From Phreatobacter sp. (lineage in GTDB: Bacteria > Pseudomonadota > Alphaproteobacteria > Rhizobiales > Phreatobacteraceae): DNA of 64,000 nt. The DNA is taken from positions 1,115,886 through 1,179,885 of the forward strand of contig NZ_JAEULY010000004.1 of assembly GCF_016793595.1 (NCBI RefSeq), given 5' to 3'. Made by a program: the position numbers and the translations under genes. The notes beneath the pieces are model-generated. The model saw only the letters and a program-made list of their open reading frames with translations. It was not told the DNA's origin and did not search any database. Positions 1 to 9,018 of this stretch are shown here, one piece after another (the stretch's first letter is position 1; every line of letters begins with the position of its first letter).

Positions 1-1068
1 GGCATCAAGCAACTGGTCGATGGTGACCGCCATGCCTCGTTCGGCGAGGTCGCGGAAGGTCGGGTCGAGATCGTCCCAGCGCTCCCTCGGGATCAGGCGC
101 ATGCGACGCGCGAAGGCGCCGATCCAGTAGACCTCGAAGCGGCCCTTCAGCTCGCCGATGGGCGAGGCTACCTCGGTGATGGTGGCCCCGTAGCTGCGTA
201 GCCTCTCGACCGCGGCATCGACGACGGCGCGCACCTCCTCGTCGGGGCCGAAGCCGCCGAGGACCGGGGCATAGGCGATACGCAGGCCCTTGAGCTTCGG
301 TTCGAGGCCGGTCAGCCAGCCGGGGGCCGTCGGCGGCAGCGCGAACCAGTCGCGGTCGTCAGGGCGCGCCATGACGTCCAGCGTCGCGACGGCGTCCTCG
401 ACCGTCCTGGTGATCGGCCCGCCGGAGACGAGGGTCGCGAACATGCCCTCCTGCGGATGATGGGGCACACGGCCGAAGGTCGGCTTGAGCCCGTAGAGGC
501 CACAGAGATTGGCGGGGATGCGGATGGAGCCGCCGCCATCGTTGCCGAAGGCGATGGTGCCGATGCCGGCCGCCACGCAGGCAGCCGCGCCGCCGCTGGA
601 GCCACCCGGCGAGGTCGCGATGTTCCACGGGTTGCGCGTCGGCCCATTCTGCAACGGCCCGTCGGTCAGCCCCTTCCAGCCGAATTCCGGCAGGCGCGTC
701 TTGCCGAGAATGACCGCGCCCGCCTCGCGCAGGCGCGCAACCACCGGCGAATCCGCCGAGGCGGGCGTATCCGGCGTCGTCAGCGAGCCATGCCGGGTCG
801 CAAATCCCGCGACGTCGACATTGTCCTTGATGGTCACGGTGACGCCGTCGAGCGGCCCCGTCGGGCGACCGGCGGCCCAGCGGGCGTCGCTCTCCTGCGC
901 CGCCTTCAGCGCGCCATCGACATCGACGACCTGCATGGCGTTCAGCACGGGATCGACGCGGGCGATGCGCTCCAGATGCAGGCTCGCGATCGTGCTCGGC
1001 TTGGCGGTGCCGGCGGCGTAACGCGCGCCGAGTTCCGCGACGGTCAGGAAACAGTCCGCGTCTTGCAT
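1..1068 (-). CDS. Amidase (amidase-signature family), C-terminus beyond window edge
   Basis: This reads 356 codons without a stop from ATG at 1068 to the left edge, so the C-terminal part is missing. Amidase-signature enzymes hydrolyse carboxamide bonds with a Ser-cisSer-Lys triad. All three residues are visible: Lys81 in TIKDNVDVAG, Ser157 in SPGGSSGGAA and Ser181 in DGGGSIRIP, and the 24-residue Ser-Ser spacing is the family norm. No signal peptide is seen, so it is probably cytoplasmic. It lies 11 bp downstream of a second, related amidase on the same strand and is probably co-transcribed with it. The substrate cannot be told. A GatA role is unlikely because gatC and gatB are absent. Confidence 0.9.
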   Translation of the reverse strand, partial: MQDADCFLTVAELGARYAAGTAKPSTIASLHLERIARVDPVLNAMQVVDVDGALKAAQESDARWAAGRPTGPLDGVTVTIKDNVDVAGFATRHGSLTTPDTPASADSPVVARLREAGAVILGKTRLPEFGWKGLTDGPLQNGPTRNPWNIATSPGGSSGGAAACVAAGIGTIAFGNDGGGSIRIPANLCGLYGLKPTFGRVPHHPQEGMFATLVSGGPITRTVEDAVATLDVMARPDDRDWFALPPTAPGWLTGLEPKLKGLRIAYAPVLGGFGPDEEVRAVVDAAVERLRSYGATITEVASPIGELKGRFEVYWIGAFARRMRLIPRERWDDLDPTFRDLAERGMAVTIDQLLDA

Positions 1069-1079
1069 CGGGGAAATCC

Positions 1080-2513
1080 TCAGGCCGCCTTCGGCCGGTG
1101 CTGCGCCCAGGGGCGCGTCAGTTCGAGCAGCGAGGCGAAGCGCAGGACGTCGGTGTCATGCCCCCAGCGCCCGACGATCTGGATGCCGGTCGGCAGGCCG
1201 TCCGCGCCGAAGCCGGAGGGGATCGAGACGGCGGGATGGCCGGTCAGGTTGAAAGGGTACTGGTAGGAGGTCCAGCCCTGCCGGGTGATGCCGCATTTGA
1301 CCCCGTCGACCTCGACCTCGTCGTTGGCGGCATCGAAACCGACAGGCAGGGCCGTGCGCGAATTGGTCGGCATGACCAGCATGTCGTAGCGGTCGAACAG
1401 GCTCTGGATCTGCCGGAACAGTTTCGTGCGGGCGAATTGCGCGTTGCGGAAATCGGCGAGGCTGAACATGGCCCCGCGCTGCATGAAGGCAAGCGTCACC
1501 GGGTCCATCTGGTTCTGCCATTTCGGCAGGAAGGGCGCGCAGAACACCGCGAAATTCGACTGGTAGAGGATGCGCCCTTCGAGTTCGATCCAGTCGATCG
1601 CGTCGGTGACGTCCTCGACATCCGCACCGAGCCCTGCCCAGGCATCGAGCGAGGCGCGCGTGTTGGCGAGCACGTCGGCCGCGACGCGGGGGTTGGCGCA
1701 TCTCTCGATGTAGCCGATCCGGACACCCGAAAGATCCTGCCCGATCAGCGTCGGCGACAGCCGGCGGCGATCCTCATTGCCCTGCGTCCAGGGGTCTTTC
1801 GCCGTCGCGCCCGTCAGGACGGCGTGCATCACCGCCGCGTCGGTGACCGTGCGGGCGAGCGGCCCGGCATAGATATTGTTGCCGAAGGCGTCGCGGGTCG
1901 TGTCGTAGGGCACCGCGCCGAGCGTCGGCTTCAGCCCGACGAGCCCGCAGCAGGCGGCAGGTCCGCGCACCGAGCCCGCGCCATCGGTGCCGAGCCCCAG
2001 CGGACCGAGCCCTGCCGCGACGGCGGATGCGGCGCCGCCGCTCGATCCGCCGGGCGTACGATCGAGATTCCACGGATTGCGCGTGATGCCGAAGCTCGGC
2101 CCGTCGGTCAGGCCCTTGTTGCCGAATTCCGGCGTCGTGGTCTTGCCGACGACGATCGCCCCGGCTGCGCGCAGACGGGTGACGAGGATGTCGTCGCCCG
2201 CGGCGACATTGTCGGCGAAGATGGCCGTACCGTGCCTGGTCTTGACGCCGGCGACGTCGACGAGATCCTTGATATGGACGGGCACGCCGTGCAGAGGCCC
2301 GAGCGGCCCGCCGGCCGTGACCGCCGCCTCGGCCTGCCGGGCATCGGCCAGCGCCTGGTCGGCCATGACCGTCACGAAGCAGTTGAGGCGCGGCTGTTCG
2401 CGCTCGATCGCCGCCAGCACCGCCTTCGCGTACTCGACCGGCGAGAGCTTTTTCGCGCGTATCAGCGCCGCCGCCTTCGTCGCGGGGGTGAACAGGAGAT
2501 CGGCATCCGGCAT
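1080..2513 (-). CDS. Amidase (amidase-signature family)
   Basis: The product is 477 aa, normal for the family, with the catalytic set Lys82 (HIKDLVDVAG), Ser157 (TPGGSSGGAA) and Ser181 (DGAGSVRGP). The ATG at 2513 is chosen because GAGGAG lies just upstream and the family N-terminus begins there; a longer reading adds 88 residues of arginine-rich non-protein-like sequence. It is the first gene of a two-amidase operon and lies back to back with a peptide-type solute-binding protein across about 280 bp. This suggests, without proving, that an imported amide or peptide is hydrolysed. The two amidases share motif positions and look like diverged tandem copies. Confidence 0.92.
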   Translation of the reverse strand: MPDADLLFTPATKAAALIRAKKLSPVEYAKAVLAAIEREQPRLNCFVTVMADQALADARQAEAAVTAGGPLGPLHGVPVHIKDLVDVAGVKTRHGTAIFADNVAAGDDILVTRLRAAGAIVVGKTTTPEFGNKGLTDGPSFGITRNPWNLDRTPGGSSGGAASAVAAGLGPLGLGTDGAGSVRGPAACCGLVGLKPTLGAVPYDTTRDAFGNNIYAGPLARTVTDAAVMHAVLTGATAKDPWTQGNEDRRRLSPTLIGQDLSGVRIGYIERCANPRVAADVLANTRASLDAWAGLGADVEDVTDAIDWIELEGRILYQSNFAVFCAPFLPKWQNQMDPVTLAFMQRGAMFSLADFRNAQFARTKLFRQIQSLFDRYDMLVMPTNSRTALPVGFDAANDEVEVDGVKCGITRQGWTSYQYPFNLTGHPAVSIPSGFGADGLPTGIQIVGRWGHDTDVLRFASLLELTRPWAQHRPKAA

Positions 2514-2791
2514 GGCGGCTCCTCGCGCGATATCGGCGCGTGGTAGGAGGCCCCCGGGGGCCGCCACGCCGCTCCTCGCGGGCGCAATCTTGTGGCGCGA
2601 CTTTCCTCCCGTCCAGCCGACTGGAGACCGAACGAGCCTTCTGCAAGGCAGGCCTGCGATGGAATGATCTCCTCCTCCGCCGATTGCGCGACGGCGTGGT
2701 CCAGCTAACCTTCGGGGGCCTATCGACGTGCATCCTCTCGGGGCCGCCCGGCGGCCTCCCCGGCTTTTTCGAAGCAAGCGAGGAGACTGCC

Positions 2792-4369
2792 ATGGCCTAT
2801 CCGACCATCACCCGCAGGAACGCGCTCGCCGGTGCAACGGCCCTCGGCGTCGCCGGCATCATCAGGCCCCGGGAAGCGCGCGCCGAGACGACGCTGACGG
2901 TGGTGCTGGAATCCGAGGTCGTGATCTTCGACCCGCATTTCACCACCGCCGCGATCACCCGCACCTTCGGCTACCACATCTTCGACACGCTGTTCGCGAT
3001 GGACGGCATGGGCGAGATCCGGCCGCAGATGGTGTCGTCCTACGACACGTCCCCCGACAAGCTGACCTGGACCTTCACCCTGCGGGACGGCCTCAAATGG
3101 CATGACGGCGCGCCGGTCACCGCCGCCGAATGCGTCGCCTCGATCAACCGCTGGGCACCGCGCGACGCCATCGGCCGGATGCTGCGGGCGGCGACCGCCG
3201 CCATGGCGGCGAAGGACGACAAGACCTTCTCCATCGTCCTGAAGGAGCCCTTCCCGCTGATGCTGCCGGCGCTCGGCAAAGCCAACGCGCCGCTGCCGGT
3301 GATGATGCCGATGCGCTTCGCCTCGACCCCCAGCGACCAGCGCATCACCGTGCCGCCGGTCGGCTCCGGACCGTTCCGCTTCCGCGCCGATCTCTGGAAG
3401 TCCGGCAATTCGATGATCCTCGAGCGCAATCCCGACTACGTGCCGCGCGCGGAGCCTGCCGATTTCCTCGCCGGGGGACGCTCGGTGAAGATCGACCGGC
3501 TGGACCTGCGCGTCATGCCCGACCAGATGACCGGCGCCAGCGCCCTCATCAAGGGCGAGATCGACTACATGCAGTATCTGCCCTTCGACTCGCTGTCGCT
3601 GCTGCGCCGGGCGCGCGACGTGAAGCTGCTCGGCATCGGCGGCATCCACCAGTTCCAGGGCAATTTCCGGCTCAATCACGAATTTCCGCCGTTCAACGAT
3701 CCGGCCGTGCGGCGGGTGCTGTGGAAGCTGGCGGACCAGTCATCGATCCTCTCGGCCATCGGCATCCCAGCCGAGTTCCGCGCGCCGCAATGCCCGTCGT
3801 TCTGGATGTGCGACGCGCCGCTTTCGACCACTGCTGGATCGGAGGTCGCGAAGGTCGATATCGAGGCGGCGCGGGCGGCGCTGAAGGCAACCAGCTATGC
3901 CGGGCAGCCGGTGATCATCCTGGAGGTGGCCGGCTCGATCAGCCAGACGGCGGCGCAGGTGCTGAGCCAGAACATGAAGGATGCCGGCTTCACCGTCGAC
4001 GCCCAGACGATGGACTGGGGCACGGTGCTGGCCCGCCGCGCCAAGAAGGACGGCTGGTCGATGTTCTCGGTCTATTCGAACGGGACCGACATGATTTCCC
4101 CGCTCAACCACTTCTACATCGCCTCGACCTGCGCGGATTTCCCCGGCTGGTCCTGCGACACCCGCATTCCCGACCTGCTCAAGGCCTTCGCGCGGGCGGA
4201 CGATCAGGCCGGGCGCAAGAAGGTGGCCGAGGAAATCCAGAGGATCGCCTATGAACTGACCCCCGCTGTCATGTGGGGCCAGTTCACCATCCCCGCCGGA
4301 TACCGGTCGAACCTGCGCGACCTGCCGCAGTCGTCCTATCCGATGTTCTGGGACGTCTCCCGGCAATGA
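2792..4369 (+). CDS. ABC transporter substrate-binding protein, peptide/nickel type (SBP_bac_5)
   Basis: The 525-aa protein carries a twin-arginine-like export signal (ITRRNAL, then a hydrophobic stretch ending near the RARA region at about residue 33). It then shows the family-5 extracytoplasmic binding fold, with the ordered features FDPHFTT, LTWTFTLRDGLKWHDGAPVTA and VGSGPFRF. Family members deliver di- or oligopeptides, nickel or related solutes to ABC permeases. ATG 2792 is preceded by GCGAGGAG. No permease or ATPase genes follow, and the next feature is a tRNA on the other strand, so it is either an orphan binding protein or works with a transporter encoded elsewhere. The divergent amidases hint at an amide or peptide substrate. 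Confidence 0.9.
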   Translation: MAYPTITRRNALAGATALGVAGIIRPREARAETTLTVVLESEVVIFDPHFTTAAITRTFGYHIFDTLFAMDGMGEIRPQMVSSYDTSPDKLTWTFTLRDGLKWHDGAPVTAAECVASINRWAPRDAIGRMLRAATAAMAAKDDKTFSIVLKEPFPLMLPALGKANAPLPVMMPMRFASTPSDQRITVPPVGSGPFRFRADLWKSGNSMILERNPDYVPRAEPADFLAGGRSVKIDRLDLRVMPDQMTGASALIKGEIDYMQYLPFDSLSLLRRARDVKLLGIGGIHQFQGNFRLNHEFPPFNDPAVRRVLWKLADQSSILSAIGIPAEFRAPQCPSFWMCDAPLSTTAGSEVAKVDIEAARAALKATSYAGQPVIILEVAGSISQTAAQVLSQNMKDAGFTVDAQTMDWGTVLARRAKKDGWSMFSVYSNGTDMISPLNHFYIASTCADFPGWSCDTRIPDLLKAFARADDQAGRKKVAEEIQRIAYELTPAVMWGQFTIPAGYRSNLRDLPQSSYPMFWDVSRQ

Positions 4370-4528
4370 CCCGGCCGGCCGGCGGCCCGCACTATGTGGC
4401 CCGCCGGGCGTGCTTGCGATGATCGCGCGTCCTGATCGTCCGCCCGTCTGGCTGATGCGGGACGGCTCGCGCAAACCTGTCGGATGGGCTGGCAGCGAGG
4501 GCACGAGCGGGAACGCTTCGTGATCAAA

Positions 4529-4544
4529 TGTCCTACGTAGGACA
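4529..4544. promoter_or_regulatory. 16-bp perfect palindrome with an extra half-site (unknown operator)
   Basis: TGTCCTACGTAGGACA is a perfect inverted repeat. Its left ten bases (TGTCCTACGT) recur at 4553-4562. It sits in the 253-bp gene-free stretch between the solute-binding protein and tRNA-Lys. Such a compact symmetric site is typical of a dimeric repressor operator. The regulator and target are not identifiable, and no rho-independent tail follows, so it is not a terminator. Confidence 0.45.
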
Positions 4545-4622
4545 CGCCGCGATGTCCTACGTTCTCGTCTCGTTCTCTTCGGGAAATCTGTCGCAAACCC
4601 ATATGCCGCATAGGGTTGCGAA

Positions 4623-4698
<76 letters not shown>

Positions 4699-4809
4699 AC
4701 GCCGCAGGGCAAGCCATGCGGGAGCCGGGTGACTAGCAGAGCCCGGACCCGCTGTCCAGAACATGGCAGGGACTTTTTGTGCATGGCCGCAATTGGCCAT
4801 CGCGAAACG

Positions 4810-5715
4810 TCAGTCCGTTCGGGGCCAGAGCCATGCCGCGCCACGCACGCCGGAGGAATCGCCGTGCCGCGCCTTCACGACGGGCGTGGTGCAGGCGTCG
4901 GAAAAGACGAAGGAGCGCATGGCCGGCGGCAGGTCGTCATAGAGCGGCATGACATTGCTCATGCCGCCGCCCATGACGATCACGTCCGGGTCGATCAGGT
5001 TGACCACGTGCGCGAGCCCGCGCGCGAGGCGCGAGACATAGCGGTCGTAGGAGGCCCGCGCCTCTCCATCGCCGGCCACGGCCATGGCGACCACTTCCGG
5101 CGCCGGCACGGCCCGACCCGTGGCGCGCCTGAAATCCTCAGCGAAGCCGGTGCCGGAGACCCAGGTCTCGAGGCAGCCATGCTGGCCGCAATAGCAGGCC
5201 GGCGCGCCCAGCACCTCGTCGACGGAGGGCCATGGCAGCGGATTGTGCCCGAACTCGCCGCCGATCAGGTGCCGGCCGCGCAGCACCTTGCCGTCGATGA
5301 CGATGCCGGAACCGGCGCCCGTGCCGATGATCAGGCCGAGGACGACGCCCTGCCCGGCCGCGGCGCCGTCCACGGCCTCGGACAGGGCGAAGCAGTTGGC
5401 GTCGTTTTCCAGCCGCACCTCGCGCCCGAGCGCTTCGGACAGGTCGCGGTCCAGCGGATTGTCGATCAGGACGGTCGTATTGGCATTCTTGACGAGGCCG
5501 GTGGCCGGCGAGACGGCGCCGGGGATGCCGACGCCGACCGTGCCGGCCCGGCCCGTCTCCGCCTCAGCACCCGCGACGAGGCCGGCAATGGCCTCGACGA
5601 TGGCGCGGTAGTCGTGGCGCGGGGTCGGCGTGCGGCGGCGGTGAAGCTCGCGCCCGTCATCGTCGAGCGCGAGAACCTCGATCTTGGTGCCGCCGAGATC
5701 GACGCCAATCCGCAT
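4810..5715 (-). CDS. ROK-family sugar kinase (fructokinase/glucokinase-like)
   Basis: The 301-aa cytoplasmic kinase phosphorylates a hexose or amino-sugar with ATP. The N-terminal phosphate-binding motif GVDLGGTK spans residues 4-11, the catalytic Asp105 lies in ENDANCF, and an adenosine-side glycine motif (IIGTGAGSG) is present. The ROK zinc site is complete: His157 in GGEFGHNP, then Cys174, Cys176 and Cys181 in CYCGQHGC. Length and motifs fit Mak-type fructokinases, but the sugar cannot be decided from sequence. It starts 10 bp downstream of the leuA stop on the same strand, so it may be read through from leuA, an odd functional pairing. Confidence 0.92.
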   Translation of the reverse strand: MRIGVDLGGTKIEVLALDDDGRELHRRRTPTPRHDYRAIVEAIAGLVAGAEAETGRAGTVGVGIPGAVSPATGLVKNANTTVLIDNPLDRDLSEALGREVRLENDANCFALSEAVDGAAAGQGVVLGLIIGTGAGSGIVIDGKVLRGRHLIGGEFGHNPLPWPSVDEVLGAPACYCGQHGCLETWVSGTGFAEDFRRATGRAVPAPEVVAMAVAGDGEARASYDRYVSRLARGLAHVVNLIDPDVIVMGGGMSNVMPLYDDLPPAMRSFVFSDACTTPVVKARHGDSSGVRGAAWLWPRTD

Positions 5716-5725
5716 GCCGGACCGC

Positions 5726-7309
5726 CTACTCGGCCGCGACGATGCCGTGCTGCGGATGCAGCCGCTCGTGCTTGGCGATCAGCTTGTTGAGCGCCGAGAG
5801 ATAGGCCTTGGCCGAGGAGACCAGCGTATCGGGGTCGGCGCCCTTGCCGGTGAAGGTGTTGCCGTTCGCCTGGAGCCGCACCGAAACCTCCGCCTGCGCA
5901 TCCGTCCCCTGGGTAACGGCGTGCACCTGATAGAGTTCCAGCACCGCCTCGTGCGGCACGATGGCCTTGATCGCGTTGAACACGGCATCGACCGGGCCGT
6001 TGCCCGAGGCCTGCACGGTCTTGTGGACGCCGTCGAGGTCGAGCGTCAGGGTCGCGGCCTGCGGCCCCATCGTGCCGGCGACGACCAGCAGCGAGATGAC
6101 CTTCATGCGGTCCTGGCTATGGGCGATCTTCTCGTCCACCAGCGCCTCGATATCCTCGTCGTAGATCACCTTCTTGCGGTCGGCGAGCTCCTTGAAACGG
6201 ACGAAGGCGTCTTCCAGCTGGTTGTCCGACAGGCCGTAACCGAGATGTTTCAGCTTGTCCTTGAAGGCGTTGCGGCCGGAATGCTTGCCCATGACCAGCG
6301 AGGTCGATTTCACGCCGACGGAATCGGGCGTCATGATCTCGTAGGTCTGCGTGTTCTTCAGCATGCCGTCCTGGTGGATGCCGCTCTCGTGGGCGAAGGC
6401 GTTCCGGCCGACGATGGCCTTGTTGTACTGGACAGGGAACGAGGTCACCGTCGAGACGAGCTTCGACGCGCGGGTCAGCATCTTGGAGTCGATGCCGGTC
6501 TGGTAGGGGAAGATGTCGTTGCGCGTCTTGATCGCCATGACGATCTCTTCCAGCGCCGCATTGCCGGCCCGCTCGCCGATGCCGTTGATGGTGCATTCGA
6601 TCTGGCGCGCGCCGCCCTCGATGCCGGCGATGGAATTCGCCACCGCCATGCCGAGATCGTTGTGGCAGTGAACCGAGAAGATCGCCTTGTCGGCGTTCGG
6701 CACGCGGTTGCGGACCATCTCGAACAGCGCCTTGTATTCGTGCGGCGCGGTGTAGCCGACCGTGTCGGGGATGTTGATGGTGGTCGCGCCGGCCTTGATC
6801 GCCGCCTCGACGCAGCGGCACAGGAAATCGTGCTCGGTGCGGGTGCCGTCCTCGGCCGACCATTCGACGTCGCCGACATGGTTGCGGGCGCGGGTGACCG
6901 AGGCGATCACCATTTCCAGCACCTGGTCCGGCTCCTTCTGGAGCTTGTGCTTCATGTGAACCGGCGAGGTCGACAGGAAGGTATGGATGCGCGGCCGGCG
7001 GGCGTGGCGCACCGCTTCGCCGGCGCGGTCGATATCGGCCATGCCGGCGCGGGCGAGACCGGCGACCGTGGCGTTCTTGATCCGCCTGGCGATGGCCTCG
7101 ACCGCCTCGAAATCGCCGTTGGAGGCGATGGGGAAGCCGGCCTCGATGATATCGACGCCCATTTCATCGAGCAGGTCGGCAACCTGCAGCTTCTCTTCCA
7201 GCGTCATGGTGGCGCCGGGGCACTGCTCGCCGTCGCGCAGCGTCGTGTCGAAGATCAGAACGCGGTTCTTGTCGGATACGGCCGAGGGCGTCTGGCTGGT
7301 GGCGGTCAT
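5726..7309 (-). CDS. leuA: 2-isopropylmalate synthase
   Basis: This enzyme condenses 2-ketoisovalerate with acetyl-CoA, the committed step of leucine biosynthesis. The 527-aa protein has the HMGL-like catalytic barrel with FDTTLRDGEQCPGATM (Arg25) near the N-terminus and the metal-binding HCHND around residue 205. The C-terminal LeuA allosteric (leucine-binding) domain begins around residue 400. Length is standard for the short bacterial LeuA type 1. ATG 7309 has AAGGAAG at good distance; the reading frame extends 15 codons further upstream without a better site. Expression is probably set by the leucine-rich leader peptide and hairpins just upstream (7330-7517). Confidence 0.96.
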   Translation of the reverse strand: MTATSQTPSAVSDKNRVLIFDTTLRDGEQCPGATMTLEEKLQVADLLDEMGVDIIEAGFPIASNGDFEAVEAIARRIKNATVAGLARAGMADIDRAGEAVRHARRPRIHTFLSTSPVHMKHKLQKEPDQVLEMVIASVTRARNHVGDVEWSAEDGTRTEHDFLCRCVEAAIKAGATTINIPDTVGYTAPHEYKALFEMVRNRVPNADKAIFSVHCHNDLGMAVANSIAGIEGGARQIECTINGIGERAGNAALEEIVMAIKTRNDIFPYQTGIDSKMLTRASKLVSTVTSFPVQYNKAIVGRNAFAHESGIHQDGMLKNTQTYEIMTPDSVGVKSTSLVMGKHSGRNAFKDKLKHLGYGLSDNQLEDAFVRFKELADRKKVIYDEDIEALVDEKIAHSQDRMKVISLLVVAGTMGPQAATLTLDLDGVHKTVQASGNGPVDAVFNAIKAIVPHEAVLELYQVHAVTQGTDAQAEVSVRLQANGNTFTGKGADPDTLVSSAKAYLSALNKLIAKHERLHPQHGIVAAE

Positions 7310-7329
7310 GGGTCTTACTTCCTTCTGTC

Positions 7330-7364
7330 GGCCTGCGGCGGCTACGCGCCTCACATCGCAGGCC
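7330..7364 (-). promoter_or_regulatory. Leader hairpin next to the leuA ribosome binding site
   Basis: On the leuA strand GGCCTGCG (7364-7357) pairs exactly with CGCAGGCC (7337-7330). The hairpin ends within a few bases of the AAGGAAG ribosome site. There is no U-tract, so it would act on translation or through Rho or processing rather than as a classic intrinsic terminator. Interpretation is inference. Confidence 0.45.
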
Positions 7365-7391
7365 CTGGAGTTTCAGGTTGCGTTTCGTGAT

Positions 7392-7434
7392 CCCCTGAGC
7401 GCCAAGGCCGGACGGCCCTGCCGGAGCTCAGGGG
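7392..7434 (-). promoter_or_regulatory. Attenuator-type hairpin overlapping the leader-peptide stop codon
   Basis: CCCCTGAGC (7434-7426, containing the leader TGA) pairs perfectly with GCTCAGGGG (7400-7392), and an inner GGCCGTCCGGCC can extend it. A ribosome finishing the leader would cover one arm, while one stalled at the leucine codons would leave it free to pair. This is the geometry expected for amino-acid attenuation. Confidence 0.55.
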
Positions 7435-7517
7435 CGAGTAAGCAGAAGGAGCGAAAGCGAGGCCGTGGCGCTGAGAGCGCGGATATCGATCGGCAGCTGG
7501 GCGCGAGCGATAGTCAC
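7428..7517 (-). CDS. leuL: leuA leader peptide (leucine-rich, 29 aa)
   Basis: This short reading frame starts with GTG at 7517, has GAGGA six bases upstream, and ends at TGA 7428-7430. Near its end the codons CTT TCG CTC CTT CTG CTT give a leucine run (LSLLLL) just before the stop, and the stop lies inside the attenuator hairpin. Ribosome stalling there under leucine starvation would change the leader fold ahead of leuA. The codon run, ribosome site and hairpins are seen directly; attenuation is inferred from known leader-peptide systems. The symbol is used by analogy. Confidence 0.7.
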   Translation of the reverse strand: MTIARAQLPIDIRALSATASLSLLLLTRP

Positions 7518-7898
7518 GAAAGGTCCTCGACAGATGCGGCCTCGCAGCCGCCGTTAGCCTCTTGCCTAGCCGATCCGGGGGGATCGTTGCAAGGGGCCCC
7601 ATCGTGCAGGAGCTATGGCTAAGGGCGGATGAAGCAGCGAACGGCCGGCCGGCGCGCGCCGTGTTTACCAACGGGGCGTTCCCGGAACGAACAGTGCCCG
7701 AATCGCTGATATCGCGATGTTCCCGCTTGGTGCCGGGCGGCCCTAAGTCAGCATGCATGCGTGTTTCGGCGGTTGCGGCGGTCGAATGGAGCGACAAGGC
7801 GAAACGTCCGCACGAGACGCCCGCGGGCTCGCCGCGTTAACCCGGCCGTGCCGAACCGGGACGCAACCCCCGGTCGGCCGCTGGATTCTTTCCTGCGC
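7518..7898. promoter_or_regulatory. leuA upstream region with a candidate promoter
   Basis: These 381 bp hold no convincing gene. On the minus strand TTGCAA (7592-7587), a 17-base spacer and CTAGGC (7569-7564) form a weak sigma-70-like promoter. It would start the leu leader transcript about 40 bases before the GTG. A 148-codon open frame across the region lacks a ribosome site and protein-like composition, so it is not annotated. Nothing else was seen here. Confidence 0.35.
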
Positions 7899-8795
7899 CT
7901 AGGACTTACGCGCGCGCGATTCCGCGTAGATGTTGATCAGCACGCCGCAGACGACGATGGCGGCGCCGACCAGAACGGCGAGTTCGGGCGTCTCGTCGTA
8001 GAGCAGCCAGCCGACGATCGCGATCAACGGCACGCGCATGAAGTCGATCGGGGTCACCACGATGGCGTCGCCGTGCCGGAAGGCGTTGGTCAGGCAGTAA
8101 TGCGCGGTGAAGCCACCGATCATGATGCCGACCAGCGGCAGCCACTGGCTCCAGTCGACCTTGCCGAGGAACCAGACAGGCTGGCCGATGAAAGCGTTGC
8201 CGGCGAGGTTCAGCGGCAGCTGGATGACGTTCATCCAGAACATGATCGTCCAGGTGGAATCCGTGCCGGTCAGGAACTTGGTGGTGGTCTGCTGCACGCC
8301 GAAGCAGACGGCCGCCGCCGCTACCAGCAGCGCCGCCGGGCGGAAGCTGTCGAGGCCGGGCCGCAGGATGACCATGACGCCGACGAAGCCGAGCACGAGC
8401 GCGGCCGCGCGCGCGGGGGTCATCCGCTCCCCGAGGAAGATGACGGCGAAGATCGCCACCCAGGCGGGGGTAGTGAACTCGATGGCGAAGACGGTGGCGA
8501 GCGGCAAGAGCGTGATGCCATAGGCCCAGAGCGCCTGCCCGCCGGTATGGATCGTGTTGCGCAGCAGGTGAATGCCGAATTTCGGCGTCCGCAGACGGTA
8601 GCTCGGATCGGGCGCGAGCACCGCCATGGCGACGCCGATGGCGAGGCCGCCCATATTGCGCAGCGCGAGGATCTCGAACACGGTCAGTCGCGACTGCATC
8701 GCCCGGATGGCGAGGGCGATGGCGCAGAACGAAATCAGCGTGCCCGCCATCCAGAGGACGACTTTGGCGAAGTTGCGCTGGGGCGGCAGGGACAT
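7899..8795 (-). CDS. EamA-family (DMT superfamily) membrane transporter
   Basis: The 298-aa integral membrane protein has about ten hydrophobic segments arranged as two EamA halves, the architecture of drug/metabolite exporters. ATG 8795 begins MSLPPQRNF followed by the first membrane segment; the longer open frame upstream is not protein-like. The C-terminus (RARKS) is basic, as usual for an inside tail. The substrate is unknown; relatives export amino acids, nucleosides or small metabolites. It stands alone between the leuA leader region and rpsT, with its 5' end facing rpsT. Confidence 0.88.
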   Translation of the reverse strand: MSLPPQRNFAKVVLWMAGTLISFCAIALAIRAMQSRLTVFEILALRNMGGLAIGVAMAVLAPDPSYRLRTPKFGIHLLRNTIHTGGQALWAYGITLLPLATVFAIEFTTPAWVAIFAVIFLGERMTPARAAALVLGFVGVMVILRPGLDSFRPAALLVAAAAVCFGVQQTTTKFLTGTDSTWTIMFWMNVIQLPLNLAGNAFIGQPVWFLGKVDWSQWLPLVGIMIGGFTAHYCLTNAFRHGDAIVVTPIDFMRVPLIAIVGWLLYDETPELAVLVGAAIVVCGVLINIYAESRARKS

Positions 8796-9018
8796 GGTGC
8801 CTCGGCGGAATGCGGCGGGGCGACCAGTTCTAGTGGCGCGGAAGCGGACGGTCTTCCGCGATTTTTGCAGCCCCTCCCCTTCGCGGTTGACGCGGGGGCC
8901 GGTCATGACTATAGACGCCGATCCGTGGCGGCTCTGGGCCGCCGCTCTCGTTTTCCCGCGCCCCGGTCGGACGATCGCAAGATCTGACCTTGCCAGGGCC
9001 AGCTGCCGGACAGAAACC

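Noticed and set aside
1098..2546. 482-codon plus-strand frame opposite the second amidase
   Set aside because: Shadow of the amidase, whose catalytic motifs are intact on the other strand.
7351..7797. 148-codon minus-strand frame upstream of leuA
   Set aside because: No ribosome site and non-protein-like composition; it overlaps the leader peptide and hairpins that explain the region better.
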